DNA of 57,966 nt from Streptacidiphilus pinicola (GTDB lineage Bacteria > Actinomycetota > Actinomycetes > Streptomycetales > Streptomycetaceae), in the NCBI RefSeq assembly GCF_003258295.1, contig NZ_QKYN01000006.1:1-57966 (forward strand), given 5' to 3'. The position numbers and the translations under genes were made by a program. Positions within the stretch are counted from its first letter, which is position 1; every line of letters begins with the position of its first letter. Shown here piece by piece: positions 34,256-44,455 of this stretch. The notes beneath the pieces were generated by a model that saw nothing but the letters and a program-made list of their open reading frames with translations, ran no database searches and was not told where the DNA came from.

Positions 34256-34828
34256 ATGGTGTACCGGGACCGGAAACCGATGACCCGCGGCAAGCGCGGC
34301 GTCGCGGCGGCGATCCTCGTCCTCGTCGGTGTCCTGATGGTCGGCGGCTGCGCCAACATGCTCCGCTACACGGCCGGGTGGTCCGGGACACCGGGCACGT
34401 TCCGGCTGCTCTCGTGCGAGACAGTCGGCTCCGGCAAGGGACAGCACACGGAATGCTCCGGCCTATACCGGTCCGACGACCGGCGGACCACCGACCCGGA
34501 CGCCGTGATGTCGCACGCATACGCCCCGGGGACCGTCGTCGCCGTGGAACGGGCCGGCACCGGCACCTACTACCCGACCGGGTTCGGCCCCGACGCGGGC
34601 GCGCTGGCCGGGATCTCCTTCGGCCTGCTGTTCCTCTCGGTCGCCGGGCTGGCCTGCGTGCAGCTGTCGCGCCGCTACCCGTCCGCCACGCCCGGCGGGC
34701 GCCCGCGGGCCGCCGAACTGCCGCGACCGCTGGGCTCGCTGACGCGGTTCTTCAGCTTCGTCGGCCTGGGCGGCCTCGGGGCGTTCGTGTTCTTCCTCAT
34801 CGCCGCCCTCGCCACCAACGGGATCTGA
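34256..34828 (+). CDS. Membrane protein of unknown function with one extracytoplasmic domain
   Basis: The 190-residue product has a basic N-terminus (VYRDRKPMTRGKRG), helix 1 (about 15-33), an outside region of about 80 residues with two Cys (LLSCETVG, HTECSGLY) that may form a disulfide, helix 2 (LAGISFGLLFLSVAGLACV), a basic loop and helix 3 near the C-terminus (GLGGLGAFVFFLIAALA). Start ATG has GGGGGAG eight bases upstream. It stands alone between the oxidoreductase and a convergent serine hydrolase. I recognise no family. Confidence 0.75.
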   Translation: MVYRDRKPMTRGKRGVAAAILVLVGVLMVGGCANMLRYTAGWSGTPGTFRLLSCETVGSGKGQHTECSGLYRSDDRRTTDPDAVMSHAYAPGTVVAVERAGTGTYYPTGFGPDAGALAGISFGLLFLSVAGLACVQLSRRYPSATPGGRPRAAELPRPLGSLTRFFSFVGLGGLGAFVFFLIAALATNGI

Positions 34829-34865
34829 CGGATACCAGTGCCGTGGTGACGGACCCGGCCGGGGC

Positions 34866-36026
34866 TCAGCCGCAGAAGACGGCGGTCTGGGCCGGGCCGA
34901 GCGCGCCCGAGGCAGGGTTCGGGCGCTGCTGCTTCAGGTCCTTGCCGAGATCGAAGACCGTGCCGACCAGGATGAGTTGGCGGTCGGCGTCGGCCGAGGT
35001 CAGCGAGATGCTGGTGAACCCGGGCCCGCCGCCGTCCGTCTCCCAGGCGGCGACCTCGCGCCCGCCGCCGCAGTCGACCGAGGCCCTGGTCACGCCGAGT
35101 GCGTAGCCGTCGTTGTCGGGGACGTCCGGGACGGTCTCCAGGGCGCGCTGCTCGGCCGCGGGCAGCAGCCGGCCGGAGAACAGCGCCCGGTCGAACGTGG
35201 CCAGGTCGCCGAGCGTGGAGACCATCGCGCCGGCGGTCCAGTCGTACGACGGGCTGAACACGGTGACGTCGCGGTGCTCCAGGTCGTAGCCGTGCAGGTG
35301 ACGGCCGTGGATGTGCGGATCGGTCAGCGGCAGCGTGGTGTGGGTCAGGCCGAGCGGACGCAGGATCCGCGCGCTGATCTCCTCGCCCGCGCTGCGCCTG
35401 GTGACCGCCTCGATCACCAGGCCCGCCAGCAGGTAGTTGGTGTTGGAGTAGTTCCACCGCGTCCCGGGCGGGAAGAGCGGCGGATGAGCCACCGCCTCGG
35501 CCACCACCCGGCGCGGGGTGTAGACGTAGTCCATGTCGTGGCGCTGCAGGTAGGGCGCGAAGAAGGCCGGGTCAGTGGTGGGGTCGTAGATGCCGCTGGT
35601 CTGGTTCAGCAGCTGCCGCACGGTGATCCGTCGCCCGTCGTTGCCCGCGCCGGAGACCACGCCCGGCAGCCAGCGGTCGACGCTGTCGTCCAGGCTCAGC
35701 CGGTGCTCGGCGACCAGTTGGAGCAGCACCGTGGCCACGAAGGACTTGGTGTTGCTGGCGATCCGGAACCGGTCGTCGGTCCGCGCCGGGCGTCCGGTCG
35801 CCACGTCCGCCGACCCCGCGGCCGCGGCGGCGGTCTGCCGGCCCCGGCGGGCGTAGGCGACGGCGGCGGGGTAGCCGTCCTTGACGGCCTGGGCGATCGT
35901 GGTGCGCAGGACGCCTTCGAGCGATGGAGGAGTCGGGCTCGGGCCGGCGCCCGCGTTCGCGGGGGCGGCGGCGCAGCTGAGCAGAGCGGCGGCGACGGTG
36001 AGCAGGGCGGCGCGACGGTGGCGCAT
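34866..36026 (-). CDS. Secreted serine beta-lactamase-like hydrolase (class C/D-Ala carboxypeptidase type)
   Basis: The 386-residue product has a signal peptide (RHRRAALLTVAAALLSCAAAPANA). The catalytic S-x-x-K is SNTK in RIASNTKSFVATV, and Y-x-N is YSN in WNYSNTNYLLAGL. The third motif, normally H-T-G or K-T-G, reads TDG in ETDGGGPGF, so the usual basic residue is missing. The family includes D-Ala-D-Ala carboxypeptidases, esterases and beta-lactamases; the changed third motif makes the reaction uncertain. Start ATG with AGG nine bases upstream. It converges with the membrane protein gene and shares direction with the kinase gene. Confidence 0.9.
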   Translation of the reverse strand: MRHRRAALLTVAAALLSCAAAPANAGAGPSPTPPSLEGVLRTTIAQAVKDGYPAAVAYARRGRQTAAAAAGSADVATGRPARTDDRFRIASNTKSFVATVLLQLVAEHRLSLDDSVDRWLPGVVSGAGNDGRRITVRQLLNQTSGIYDPTTDPAFFAPYLQRHDMDYVYTPRRVVAEAVAHPPLFPPGTRWNYSNTNYLLAGLVIEAVTRRSAGEEISARILRPLGLTHTTLPLTDPHIHGRHLHGYDLEHRDVTVFSPSYDWTAGAMVSTLGDLATFDRALFSGRLLPAAEQRALETVPDVPDNDGYALGVTRASVDCGGGREVAAWETDGGGPGFTSISLTSADADRQLILVGTVFDLGKDLKQQRPNPASGALGPAQTAVFCG

Positions 36027-36114
36027 GGGAGGGACCTCGTCGTCAGGTGGGTGCGCGTGCGGTGGTCGCTCTCAGCCTGTCAGCGACCGACCGCACGGCC
36101 CATGGAGAAGCCCC

Positions 36115-36152
36115 CCGACGCCACCGGGGGACAACCCCACCGGCGGCGTCGG
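36115..36152 (-). terminator. Hairpin terminator after the Ser/Thr kinase gene
   Basis: On the minus strand CCGACGCC-G-CCGG-T-GGGG pairs with CCCCCGGTGGCGTCGG around TTGT, with one mismatch and one bulge, 22 nt after the kinase stop. Confidence 0.6.
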
Positions 36153-36173
36153 TCCCCCGCTCCGCGGTCCGCG

Positions 36174-37979
<1,806 letters not shown>

Positions 37980-38387
37980 TGACCCGTTCCCCGTTTCAGC
38001 CACGCAGAGTGCTCTCAATCAATCCCGTGTCGATGCCGTGCCAAGTCTGTCAGTTGTCCGGTGGCTGCTCGTGTGAGGGTATTGGGGAGGCTCGCGCGCA
38101 GGGCCCCGGAATGGTTCCCTCCGTCCCGAAATTTCGTCCGTTCACGGTCGTACACCCACCGTTGACCTGCTGGTCAGCTGCTGCTAACTTCGCCGCACGC
38201 AAGACAGCGGATCTTGATCGGCCGAACGGGCCGAGCCCCGCTTGTGCTCAATTCCACCCTCGTACCACGGAAGCCGGTCCGGCTCAGCGGCGATCCCGCA
38301 TGCCCTCCTCCGGCGCTCCGGTCCCGAAGGTGCCCACCGCAAAAGCGCGGGGGACGCCACGTCTCGAATCGAGAGGCAGCACAGCAC
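37980..38387. other. 408-nt divergent intergenic region
   Basis: No credible gene. It carries the kinase promoter on the minus strand and a good sigma-70-like promoter for the secreted HEYSE protein at 38162-38190, leaving a 5' untranslated region of about 190 nt. That leader contains a small hairpin (TCGGCC/GGCCGA near 38219-38235). Confidence 0.5.
38162..38190 (+). promoter_or_regulatory. Sigma-70-like promoter for the secreted HEYSE-motif protein
   Basis: TTGACC (38162-38167), a 17-nt spacer and TAACTT (38185-38190). Transcription would start near 38197, about 190 nt before the ATG. Confidence 0.55.
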
Positions 38388-39497
38388 ATGACGCTCGGAT
38401 TCATCTCCCGCCACCGCACCACCGCGGCGATCGTGGGCGCGGCCGCGCTTGCGGCCGCCGGAGCCGTGATATCCACCGGCTCCGCCTCCGCCGCGACCAC
38501 CGCCGGCGGCAGCTCCTCCCACGCCTTCACCAACCGCGGCCACGGATACATGCCGGAGCTCGCCAACTGGAAGGCCGCGCAGAAGGGCGCGCGCCACACC
38601 TCGGGCACGCTGACCTACGGCGGCGGCACCGGCGGCGTCGGTGTCATGGACGTCCAGCCCAAGGTCTACCTGGTCTTCTACGGAAGCCAGTGGGGCACCC
38701 AGGGCACCGACGCCAACGGCAACCTGACCTTCAGCAACGACCCGTACAACGCCGCCCCGGTCGCGCAGAACCTGTTCAAGGGCATCGGCACCGGCGGCGA
38801 GCAGTGGTCCGGCACCATGACCCAGTACTGCGACGGCGCGGGCGTCACCAAGGGTGCGACCACCTGCCCGGCCGGCTCGTCCCACGTGCCCTACCCGAGC
38901 AACGGCGTCTACGCCGGCGTCTGGTACGACAACACCGCGGCCTCCCCTGCCCAGGCCACGGGCAACCAGCTCGGCGTCGAGGCCCTGAACGCCGCCCACC
39001 ACTTCGGCAACACCACGTCCGCGGCCAACCGCGGCGCGTACTACGTCATCCTGTCGCCCCATGGCACGAACCCGGACAACTACCAGAGCACCACCACCGG
39101 CTTCTGCGCCTGGCACGACTACAACGGCGACAGCACGCTGACCGGCGGGGCCGTCACCTCCGACGTGGGCAACTTCGCGTTCTCGAACCAGCCCTACAAC
39201 ATGGACGCCGGCGCCAACTGCGGCGTCAACTTCATCAACTCGGGCACCTCCGGCACGCTCGACGGCTGGACCATGACGCTCGGCCACGAGTACTCCGAGA
39301 CGGTCACCGACCAGTTCCCGGCGGGCGGTTGGACCAACCCGAGCAACGGCCAGGAGAACGCGGACGAGTGCGCCTGGCTCAAGACCGGCACCGGCGCCGC
39401 GGGCAGCGTCACCATGGGCAACGGCACCTACACCCTCCAGGGCAGCTGGTCCAACGACACCAACGGCTGCGCCCTGACCCACCCGACGGTCGGCTGA
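38388..39497 (+). CDS. Secreted protein with HEYSETVTD motif, putative metallopeptidase-like
   Basis: The 369-residue product has a signal peptide (RHRTTAAIVGAAALAAAGAV, cleavage after ASA). The mature protein contains VQPKVYLVFYGSQWG, AYYVILSPHGTNPD and a late block LGHEYSETVTDQFPAGGW followed by ENADECAW. H-E-x-x-E with a downstream Glu-Asn-Ala-Asp looks like a zinc-ligand set, and four to six Cys could form disulfides. I recall related actinobacterial secreted proteins carrying HEYSE-VTDP, some resembling plant PHI-1/EXORDIUM proteins, but the activity is not established. Start ATG 38388 with GAGAGG upstream. Preceded by a long leader. Confidence 0.8.
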   Translation: MTLGFISRHRTTAAIVGAAALAAAGAVISTGSASAATTAGGSSSHAFTNRGHGYMPELANWKAAQKGARHTSGTLTYGGGTGGVGVMDVQPKVYLVFYGSQWGTQGTDANGNLTFSNDPYNAAPVAQNLFKGIGTGGEQWSGTMTQYCDGAGVTKGATTCPAGSSHVPYPSNGVYAGVWYDNTAASPAQATGNQLGVEALNAAHHFGNTTSAANRGAYYVILSPHGTNPDNYQSTTTGFCAWHDYNGDSTLTGGAVTSDVGNFAFSNQPYNMDAGANCGVNFINSGTSGTLDGWTMTLGHEYSETVTDQFPAGGWTNPSNGQENADECAWLKTGTGAAGSVTMGNGTYTLQGSWSNDTNGCALTHPTVG

Positions 39498-39539
39498 CCC
39501 AGCAGCGGTCACCGGCACGGTAGGTGAAGGCAGTACCCA

Positions 39540-39579
39540 TGGTGCGGGGCCGCGTCGTCAGCGACGCGGCCCCGCACCA
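39540..39579. terminator. Bidirectional terminator overlapping the end of the MprF-like gene
   Basis: An 18-bp perfect stem (39540-39557 with 39562-39579) has a TCAG loop. The loop contains the stop codon of the minus-strand gene, so one arm is that gene's last six codons. It serves both convergent genes. Confidence 0.85.
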
Positions 39580-42098
39580 CTGCCTTTCGCCGAGGGGTGG
39601 GGGCCGGCGGTGAGGCGGCGGCTGAGGCGCACCATCTGGGCCGGGGTCGTGTGCGGCAGATAGGCCTTGCCGATCGCGTTGGCGATGGCCGGGAGTTGGG
39701 CCGCGTCGGGATAGACCAGGTACAGCGGCAGGTAGGTGGGCTGGAACTTCGCCTTGAAGGCGAGCAACGAGCGGAAACCGTAGGCCGGTTCGAGCGCCCG
39801 GCCGGCCACGTCGAGCACGCGCTGCAGGGCGGCCGGCCGCTCGCCCCGGTCCATCCGGGCCAGCGGGGCGCCGGACAGGCTCAGGAACCGGGCCCCCTCC
39901 TCCTTGAACGCCAGGGCCGCCGTGGCGATGAGGAACTCCATCACGCCCTGGAACGCGCCGTTGCCGCGACGCATGAAGTCCAGCGTCCAGCCGACCGGAA
40001 CGCCGTCCTCGTAGCAGGGGAGCCAACTCGTCACGCCGTGCAGCCGGTTGTCCTCGTCGAGGGCGACCAGGAGGCGCACCCGGGGGTCGTCCAGCTCCGC
40101 GAGGCCGCCCAGGGTGAAGCCCATCTCCGGCAGGCCCTTGTCCGCGACCCACTCCTCGGACAGGGCGCGGACCTGCTCCTGGACGGCGATCGGCGCGGTG
40201 GGCCAGGTGTGCCAGTGCGCGGTCACCCCGGCCTTGCCGGCCCGGTTGAGCGCGGAGCGGACGTCCTGCCACTTCTTGCCGGTGAAGGCGAGGTCGGGGA
40301 GGAGCAGCAGGGTGTCCTCGGCCACCTGGAGCGAGGACCAGCCGAGCGCGTCCGTCGTGTCCTTGGTCTCCTCGGTGACGCTGTAGAGGCACGGCGACCA
40401 GCCCCTGGCGTCGCAGAACGCGGCGAACTCCGCGACCGCGTCGTCGCGGGCGCGCGGATCGCCGTAGGGACCGCCCAGCGTCAGTGCGGTGCTGCCGACG
40501 ACGCGGTAGGCGACGGCGGCCCGGCCGTCCGGGGAGAGCCAGTGGTCGTTGCCCGGCCAGGTGGTCATCCAGGACAGCGTGGAGCCGCCGTAGCGCAGCA
40601 GCACCTGCTCCGCCTCGGCCGAGTTGTCGACCCTGCGGCGGGCGGCGGCCCGCCAGAACGCCACCAGCAGTCCGCCGAGCACGACCAGCCAGAAGACCGG
40701 CCCGGTGAACTCCCACAGCGCCTTGGCGTGCAGCGTGACCGGGAGGAACGCGCCCAGGTGCTTGCCCAGCAGCGGCAGGTACGCGGGCGGGACCAGTCGC
40801 TTGGGGTAGTCCGACAGGACCTGGTGGAACGCCGGGACCGGGGTGAACTGGGCGCGGGCGTCGTAGGCGAACTTGATGTAGACCGCGCCGGTGACGACGA
40901 AGGCGAGGACGGCGATGCCCAGGAAGGTCAGGGCCGTCTCCCGCTCGACCCGGATCCGGAAGTGACGTCGGGTCAGGATCAGGACCAGGAGCACGCTGGC
41001 CGGGACGCACAACTGCAGGATCGAGTAGAAGGTGAACGGCCCGCCGGCGGTGCCGCGGTGCAGGAAGTAGTAGCGCAGCTCGGCGGCGATCAGCACCACG
41101 CGCAGCAGTACGGCTGTCCACCAGGCCATCCTCCGGCCGCGCCACAGGCCGACGGCGACGATGACGATGAGGCAGACCGGCACCCAGTAGACGAACACGT
41201 CGGGGCTGTTCGCCAGCGCGCGGTCGACCTGGGCGTTGGTGCACGCCTGGGTGTGCGCCAGGGGCCCGGCGCAGGCCGCCGCGACGGAGGCGGTGGAGCT
41301 GCCGACGCCGATGAACAGCTGCCGGTACAGCGCCAGGGGCCCGTCGGTGTCGCGGGTGAACCAGGTGATCAGCGGACCGAGCGCGGAGACGGAGGCGAAG
41401 ACCGCCACCAGCAGCCGGGTCTCCGCGTGCGAGGAGGGCAGCGGCCGGACGTCCCGCAGCGGGCGCCGGTCGGTGAGCAGCAGCGCGCCGGACAGCAGGC
41501 CGACCAGCGCGGCGCCGGTCCGCGCGACGTCGACGACCTCACCGGCGTAGAGCAGGAACAGCAGGGTCCCGGTGATCAGCAGCAGTCGCAGCCGACGGCG
41601 CCAGAGCGCGGTGAGCGAGGCACTGAGGGCCAGGCCGACCCCGACCAGCCCCGGCGTCGGGCCGACGGTCCGGTTGCCGACGAGGGTGGCCAGCCACGGG
41701 TCGCCGGTCGCCGCCCCGAGCTCGATCACGGCGATCGCCAGCAGCGCGCCGGCGACCTGGCAGAGCAGGAAGAGCCCCACTGCGGGACCCGAGCCCAGGC
41801 GTCGCTCCGCGGGGAGCATGGTGATCAGCGCCAGCGCCGTCGCCACCGCGAACCCGAAGACGCCGTAGTCCCAGACGCCGTAGGTGAACAGCGTCCACCA
41901 GCGACCCTCCGCGACGGTCTGGGTGCCCATGCCCGCCCAGCTCCGTGCGCCCCCGGCGCCGAGGCCCAGCACCCAGAAGAGCACCACCAGCGTGATCGTC
42001 GCCGGCGCCTTCGCCAGGCCGTCCAGTACCGCGACAACCGCCGCCCACCAGCGGCGCAGTCGGCCACTGCCCGTCCGCTCGACCGCAGCCTCGGCCAT
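39558..42098 (-). CDS. MprF-like aminoacyl-phosphatidylglycerol synthase (DUF2156) with N-terminal membrane domain
   Basis: The 846-residue product has about ten to twelve membrane helices in its first half; the first part (about 30-210) has rhomboid-like spacing. The C-terminal DUF2156/GNAT-like catalytic region (about 505-830) includes LLRYGGSTLSWMTTWPGNDHW, VAFRVVGST-like AVAYRVVGSTALTLGGPYGD, SALNRAGKAGVTAHW, GWTLDFMRRGNGAFQGVMEFL and SLSGAPLARMDRG. The family transfers an amino acid from aminoacyl-tRNA to phosphatidylglycerol and flips the product, lowering envelope charge. Which amino acid (Lys, Ala, other) cannot be read here. Divergent from an aspartate 4-decarboxylase gene. Its last codons are built into a terminator. 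Confidence 0.88.
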   Translation of the reverse strand: MAEAAVERTGSGRLRRWWAAVVAVLDGLAKAPATITLVVLFWVLGLGAGGARSWAGMGTQTVAEGRWWTLFTYGVWDYGVFGFAVATALALITMLPAERRLGSGPAVGLFLLCQVAGALLAIAVIELGAATGDPWLATLVGNRTVGPTPGLVGVGLALSASLTALWRRRLRLLLITGTLLFLLYAGEVVDVARTGAALVGLLSGALLLTDRRPLRDVRPLPSSHAETRLLVAVFASVSALGPLITWFTRDTDGPLALYRQLFIGVGSSTASVAAACAGPLAHTQACTNAQVDRALANSPDVFVYWVPVCLIVIVAVGLWRGRRMAWWTAVLLRVVLIAAELRYYFLHRGTAGGPFTFYSILQLCVPASVLLVLILTRRHFRIRVERETALTFLGIAVLAFVVTGAVYIKFAYDARAQFTPVPAFHQVLSDYPKRLVPPAYLPLLGKHLGAFLPVTLHAKALWEFTGPVFWLVVLGGLLVAFWRAAARRRVDNSAEAEQVLLRYGGSTLSWMTTWPGNDHWLSPDGRAAVAYRVVGSTALTLGGPYGDPRARDDAVAEFAAFCDARGWSPCLYSVTEETKDTTDALGWSSLQVAEDTLLLLPDLAFTGKKWQDVRSALNRAGKAGVTAHWHTWPTAPIAVQEQVRALSEEWVADKGLPEMGFTLGGLAELDDPRVRLLVALDEDNRLHGVTSWLPCYEDGVPVGWTLDFMRRGNGAFQGVMEFLIATAALAFKEEGARFLSLSGAPLARMDRGERPAALQRVLDVAGRALEPAYGFRSLLAFKAKFQPTYLPLYLVYPDAAQLPAIANAIGKAYLPHTTPAQMVRLSRRLTAGPHPSAKGSGAGPRR

Positions 42099-42225
42099 GA
42101 CACCAGGATTCCAGACAGGGCCACGAGTCGCTCGGTCGGATCAGCTGCGCAGGTCCCGGGCGGTGGACTGTGGTCGAGTGGTGGGTGTCTGCGCGCGCAG
42201 GCGCGCCCAGAGGAGAGAGCTCCGA

Positions 42226-43875
42226 GTGACGTCGACGCCCAAGGCCAGGACCTCCGCGCGGCTGGGGACGAGCCGCAAGAAGGTCAAGCGGCTCTCCTCG
42301 CTGAGCCCGTTCGAGCTGAAGAACGCGCTGCTCGACCTGGCCTCCGAGTCCACCCGCCCGTCCTCCGAGCAGTTGCTCAACGCCGGACGGGGCAATCCGA
42401 ACTGGAACGCCCTGGGCCCGCGTGAGGCGTTCCTCGCGCTCGGCCACTTCGCCCTGGAGGAGTCCCGGCGGGTCTGGAGCATGGACGACCTCGGCGGGAT
42501 GCCGGAACAGACCGACGCCCGGCTGCGCTTCGAGCGGTTCTGCGAGGCCAACCCGGGGCTGACCGGCATGCGGATGCTGCGCGCGTGCGTGGAGTACGGG
42601 ATCGACCGGCTGGGCTTCGACCCGGACGCCTGGGTGCACGAACTGGTCGACGGCTATCTGGGTGACAACTACCCCGTCCCGGAACGCGCGCTGCACCACT
42701 GCGAGCGGGTCCTGCGCGCGTTCCTGGCCGAGGAGCTGTACCGCGGCGGGGTCGACCCCGACACGGTGGACGTCTTCCCGACCGAGGGCGGCACCGCGGC
42801 CATGTGCTACCTGTTCGACACCCTCGTCACCAACCGGATCCTCAGGCGCGGCGACACCGTCGCCATCATGACGCCGATCTTCACCCCGTACCTGGAGATC
42901 CCGGAGCTGGACCGCTACGCGTTCGAAGTGGTGCGGGTCAAGGCCGACATGATGACCGAGGAAGGCGTCCACATGTGGCGCTACCCGAACGAGGAGGTCG
43001 ACAAGCTCGCCGACCCGAAGGTCAAGGCGCTGATGCTGGTCAACCCGTCCAACCCGCCGTCCATGGCGATGTCGGACCGGGTCCGCGAGCGGATCGCGGA
43101 GATCGTGCGGACCAGCAACCCCGGCCTGGTCGTGATCACCGACGACGTCTACAGCACCTTCGTGCCCGGCTTCCGCTCCCTCGCCGAGGTGTGCCCGCGC
43201 AACACGGCCCTGGTCTACTCGTTCTCCAAGCACTTCGGCTGCACGGGCTGGCGGCTGGGCGTCATCGCCGTCCCGAGGGACAACGTCTGCGACGAGAAGA
43301 TCAGGGCGCTGCCGGCGGCCGAGCGCAGGACGCTGCGCAGGCGCTACGCCACCCTGACGCTGGAGCCGGAGAAGCTGAGCTTCGTCGACCGCCTCGTCGC
43401 CGACTCCCGCCAGGTCGCCCTCAACCACACCGCCGGCCTGTCCACCCCGCAGCAGACGCAGATGACGCTCTTTGCCCTCTTCGACCTGCTGGAGGAGGGC
43501 CGGCGGTACCGGCAGCTGCTGCGCGACATCGTGCACCGCCGCCTGGACCTGCTGATGGAGGGCGCCGGTGGCCACATCAGCGACGACCCGGGCCGCGCCG
43601 CGTACTACGTCGAACTCGACATCCTCGCCGAGGCCCGCGCCTTCGACTCCCCGGAGTTCGCGGACTACCTGGAAGCCACCTACGAGCCGACCGACATCCT
43701 GTTCCGGCTCGCCCACCAGTCCTCGATCGTGCTGCTCAACGGCGGCGGGTTCGACGGCCCCGAGTGGTCGGTCCGGGTCTCCCTGGCCAACCTCCACGAC
43801 CTGGACTACCTCAAGATCGGCCACCACCTCCATGCCATCCTGGAGGAGTACCGCCGCGACTACGGCAACCGGTGA
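42226..43875 (+). CDS. aspD: Aspartate 4-decarboxylase / aspartate aminotransferase (PLP, bifunctional type)
   Basis: The 549-residue length and sequence fit AspD: LSPFELKNALLDLAS at the start, NAGRGNPNWNALGPREAFL, EGGTAAMCYLFDTL, LMLVNPSNPPSMAMSD, VITDDVYSTFVPGF and the PLP Lys in YSFSKHFGCTGWRLG. The enzyme makes L-alanine and CO2 from L-aspartate as large dodecamers in known members. Start GTG 42226 has AGGAG eight bases upstream; the frame extends left without an SD. Divergent from the MprF-like gene with 127 nt between, which suggests, but does not show, a link between alanine supply and lipid aminoacylation. Confidence 0.92.
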   Translation: MTSTPKARTSARLGTSRKKVKRLSSLSPFELKNALLDLASESTRPSSEQLLNAGRGNPNWNALGPREAFLALGHFALEESRRVWSMDDLGGMPEQTDARLRFERFCEANPGLTGMRMLRACVEYGIDRLGFDPDAWVHELVDGYLGDNYPVPERALHHCERVLRAFLAEELYRGGVDPDTVDVFPTEGGTAAMCYLFDTLVTNRILRRGDTVAIMTPIFTPYLEIPELDRYAFEVVRVKADMMTEEGVHMWRYPNEEVDKLADPKVKALMLVNPSNPPSMAMSDRVRERIAEIVRTSNPGLVVITDDVYSTFVPGFRSLAEVCPRNTALVYSFSKHFGCTGWRLGVIAVPRDNVCDEKIRALPAAERRTLRRRYATLTLEPEKLSFVDRLVADSRQVALNHTAGLSTPQQTQMTLFALFDLLEEGRRYRQLLRDIVHRRLDLLMEGAGGHISDDPGRAAYYVELDILAEARAFDSPEFADYLEATYEPTDILFRLAHQSSIVLLNGGGFDGPEWSVRVSLANLHDLDYLKIGHHLHAILEEYRRDYGNR

Positions 43876-43903
43876 GCGTCAGCAGCCGCCGGCGTGACGA
43901 GGG

Positions 43904-44227
43904 TCAGCCGCTGTACTTGTGGAACCAGAGCCCCACGGTGAGCCCGTTGGTGAAGACGGCGCAGATGTGGTTGTCGTACCGGCTCGGGTCGTAGGGGTGC
44001 TCGTTGTAGTAGTTGTTGCAGTTGTCGAACGTCCAGAACCAGGTCTGGTACTCCCAGCACGGGTTCGTGTTGCCGTTGTTGGCGCAGTCGGGGCCGGGGG
44101 AGACCCGGGTCGAGGCCGTCGCGCGGGTCTGTGCGGCGGGCGCTGCGGCTGAGGCAGGGGTCAAGGTCACGGCGGCGAACACGGCCGCCGCGAGGACGGC
44201 CATGAACTTGCTCAAGTGGCGCTTCAT
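43904..44227 (-). CDS. Small secreted Cys/Asn/Trp-rich protein
   Basis: The 107-residue product has a signal peptide (KRHLSKFMAVLAAAVFAAVTL, cleavage near ASA-AAP). The mature part of about 75 residues has four Cys (GPDCANN, NPCWEY, DNCNNYY, HICAVF), many aromatic and Asn residues, and ends LWFHKYSG. It may fold with two disulfides; function unknown. Start ATG 44225-44227 has no SD, but a promoter with its -10 seven bases upstream indicates a leaderless mRNA. It lies convergent to the aspD gene (28 nt between stops). Confidence 0.75.
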   Translation of the reverse strand: MKRHLSKFMAVLAAAVFAAVTLTPASAAAPAAQTRATASTRVSPGPDCANNGNTNPCWEYQTWFWTFDNCNNYYNEHPYDPSRYDNHICAVFTNGLTVGLWFHKYSG

Positions 44228-44234
44228 GTCACGT

Positions 44235-44263
44235 AACGTAGTCAGTTGATGACTCTCCGACAA
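44235..44263 (-). promoter_or_regulatory. Leaderless promoter of the small Cys-rich secreted gene
   Basis: On the minus strand TTGTCG (44258-44263), a 17-nt spacer and TACGTT (44235-44240), ending seven bases before the ATG. The spacing is exact for a transcript that starts at or near the start codon. Confidence 0.6.
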
Positions 44264-44455
44264 AGTCTTAGTCTCCAGAGCCACTCGAACGGCGGAAGCG
44301 AACCAGAAAGGCGGTTCGCCCGGAGTGTCGCTCGGGAGGGCTGACAACGTTGCCAGGGTCGGTCGCGATCCTCATGGCCAGATCATGACGTCACGTCAGC
44401 GCCAGTTGTTGCGCGAGGCCTTGACGCTACGGGCGGGGCGTGAGTCACTGCCGCA

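Noticed and set aside
39597-42425. A 942-codon plus-strand frame antisense to the MprF-like gene
   Set aside because: Composition is Gln/Arg/Gly/Asp-rich without domains; the minus-strand frame has helices and DUF2156 motifs.
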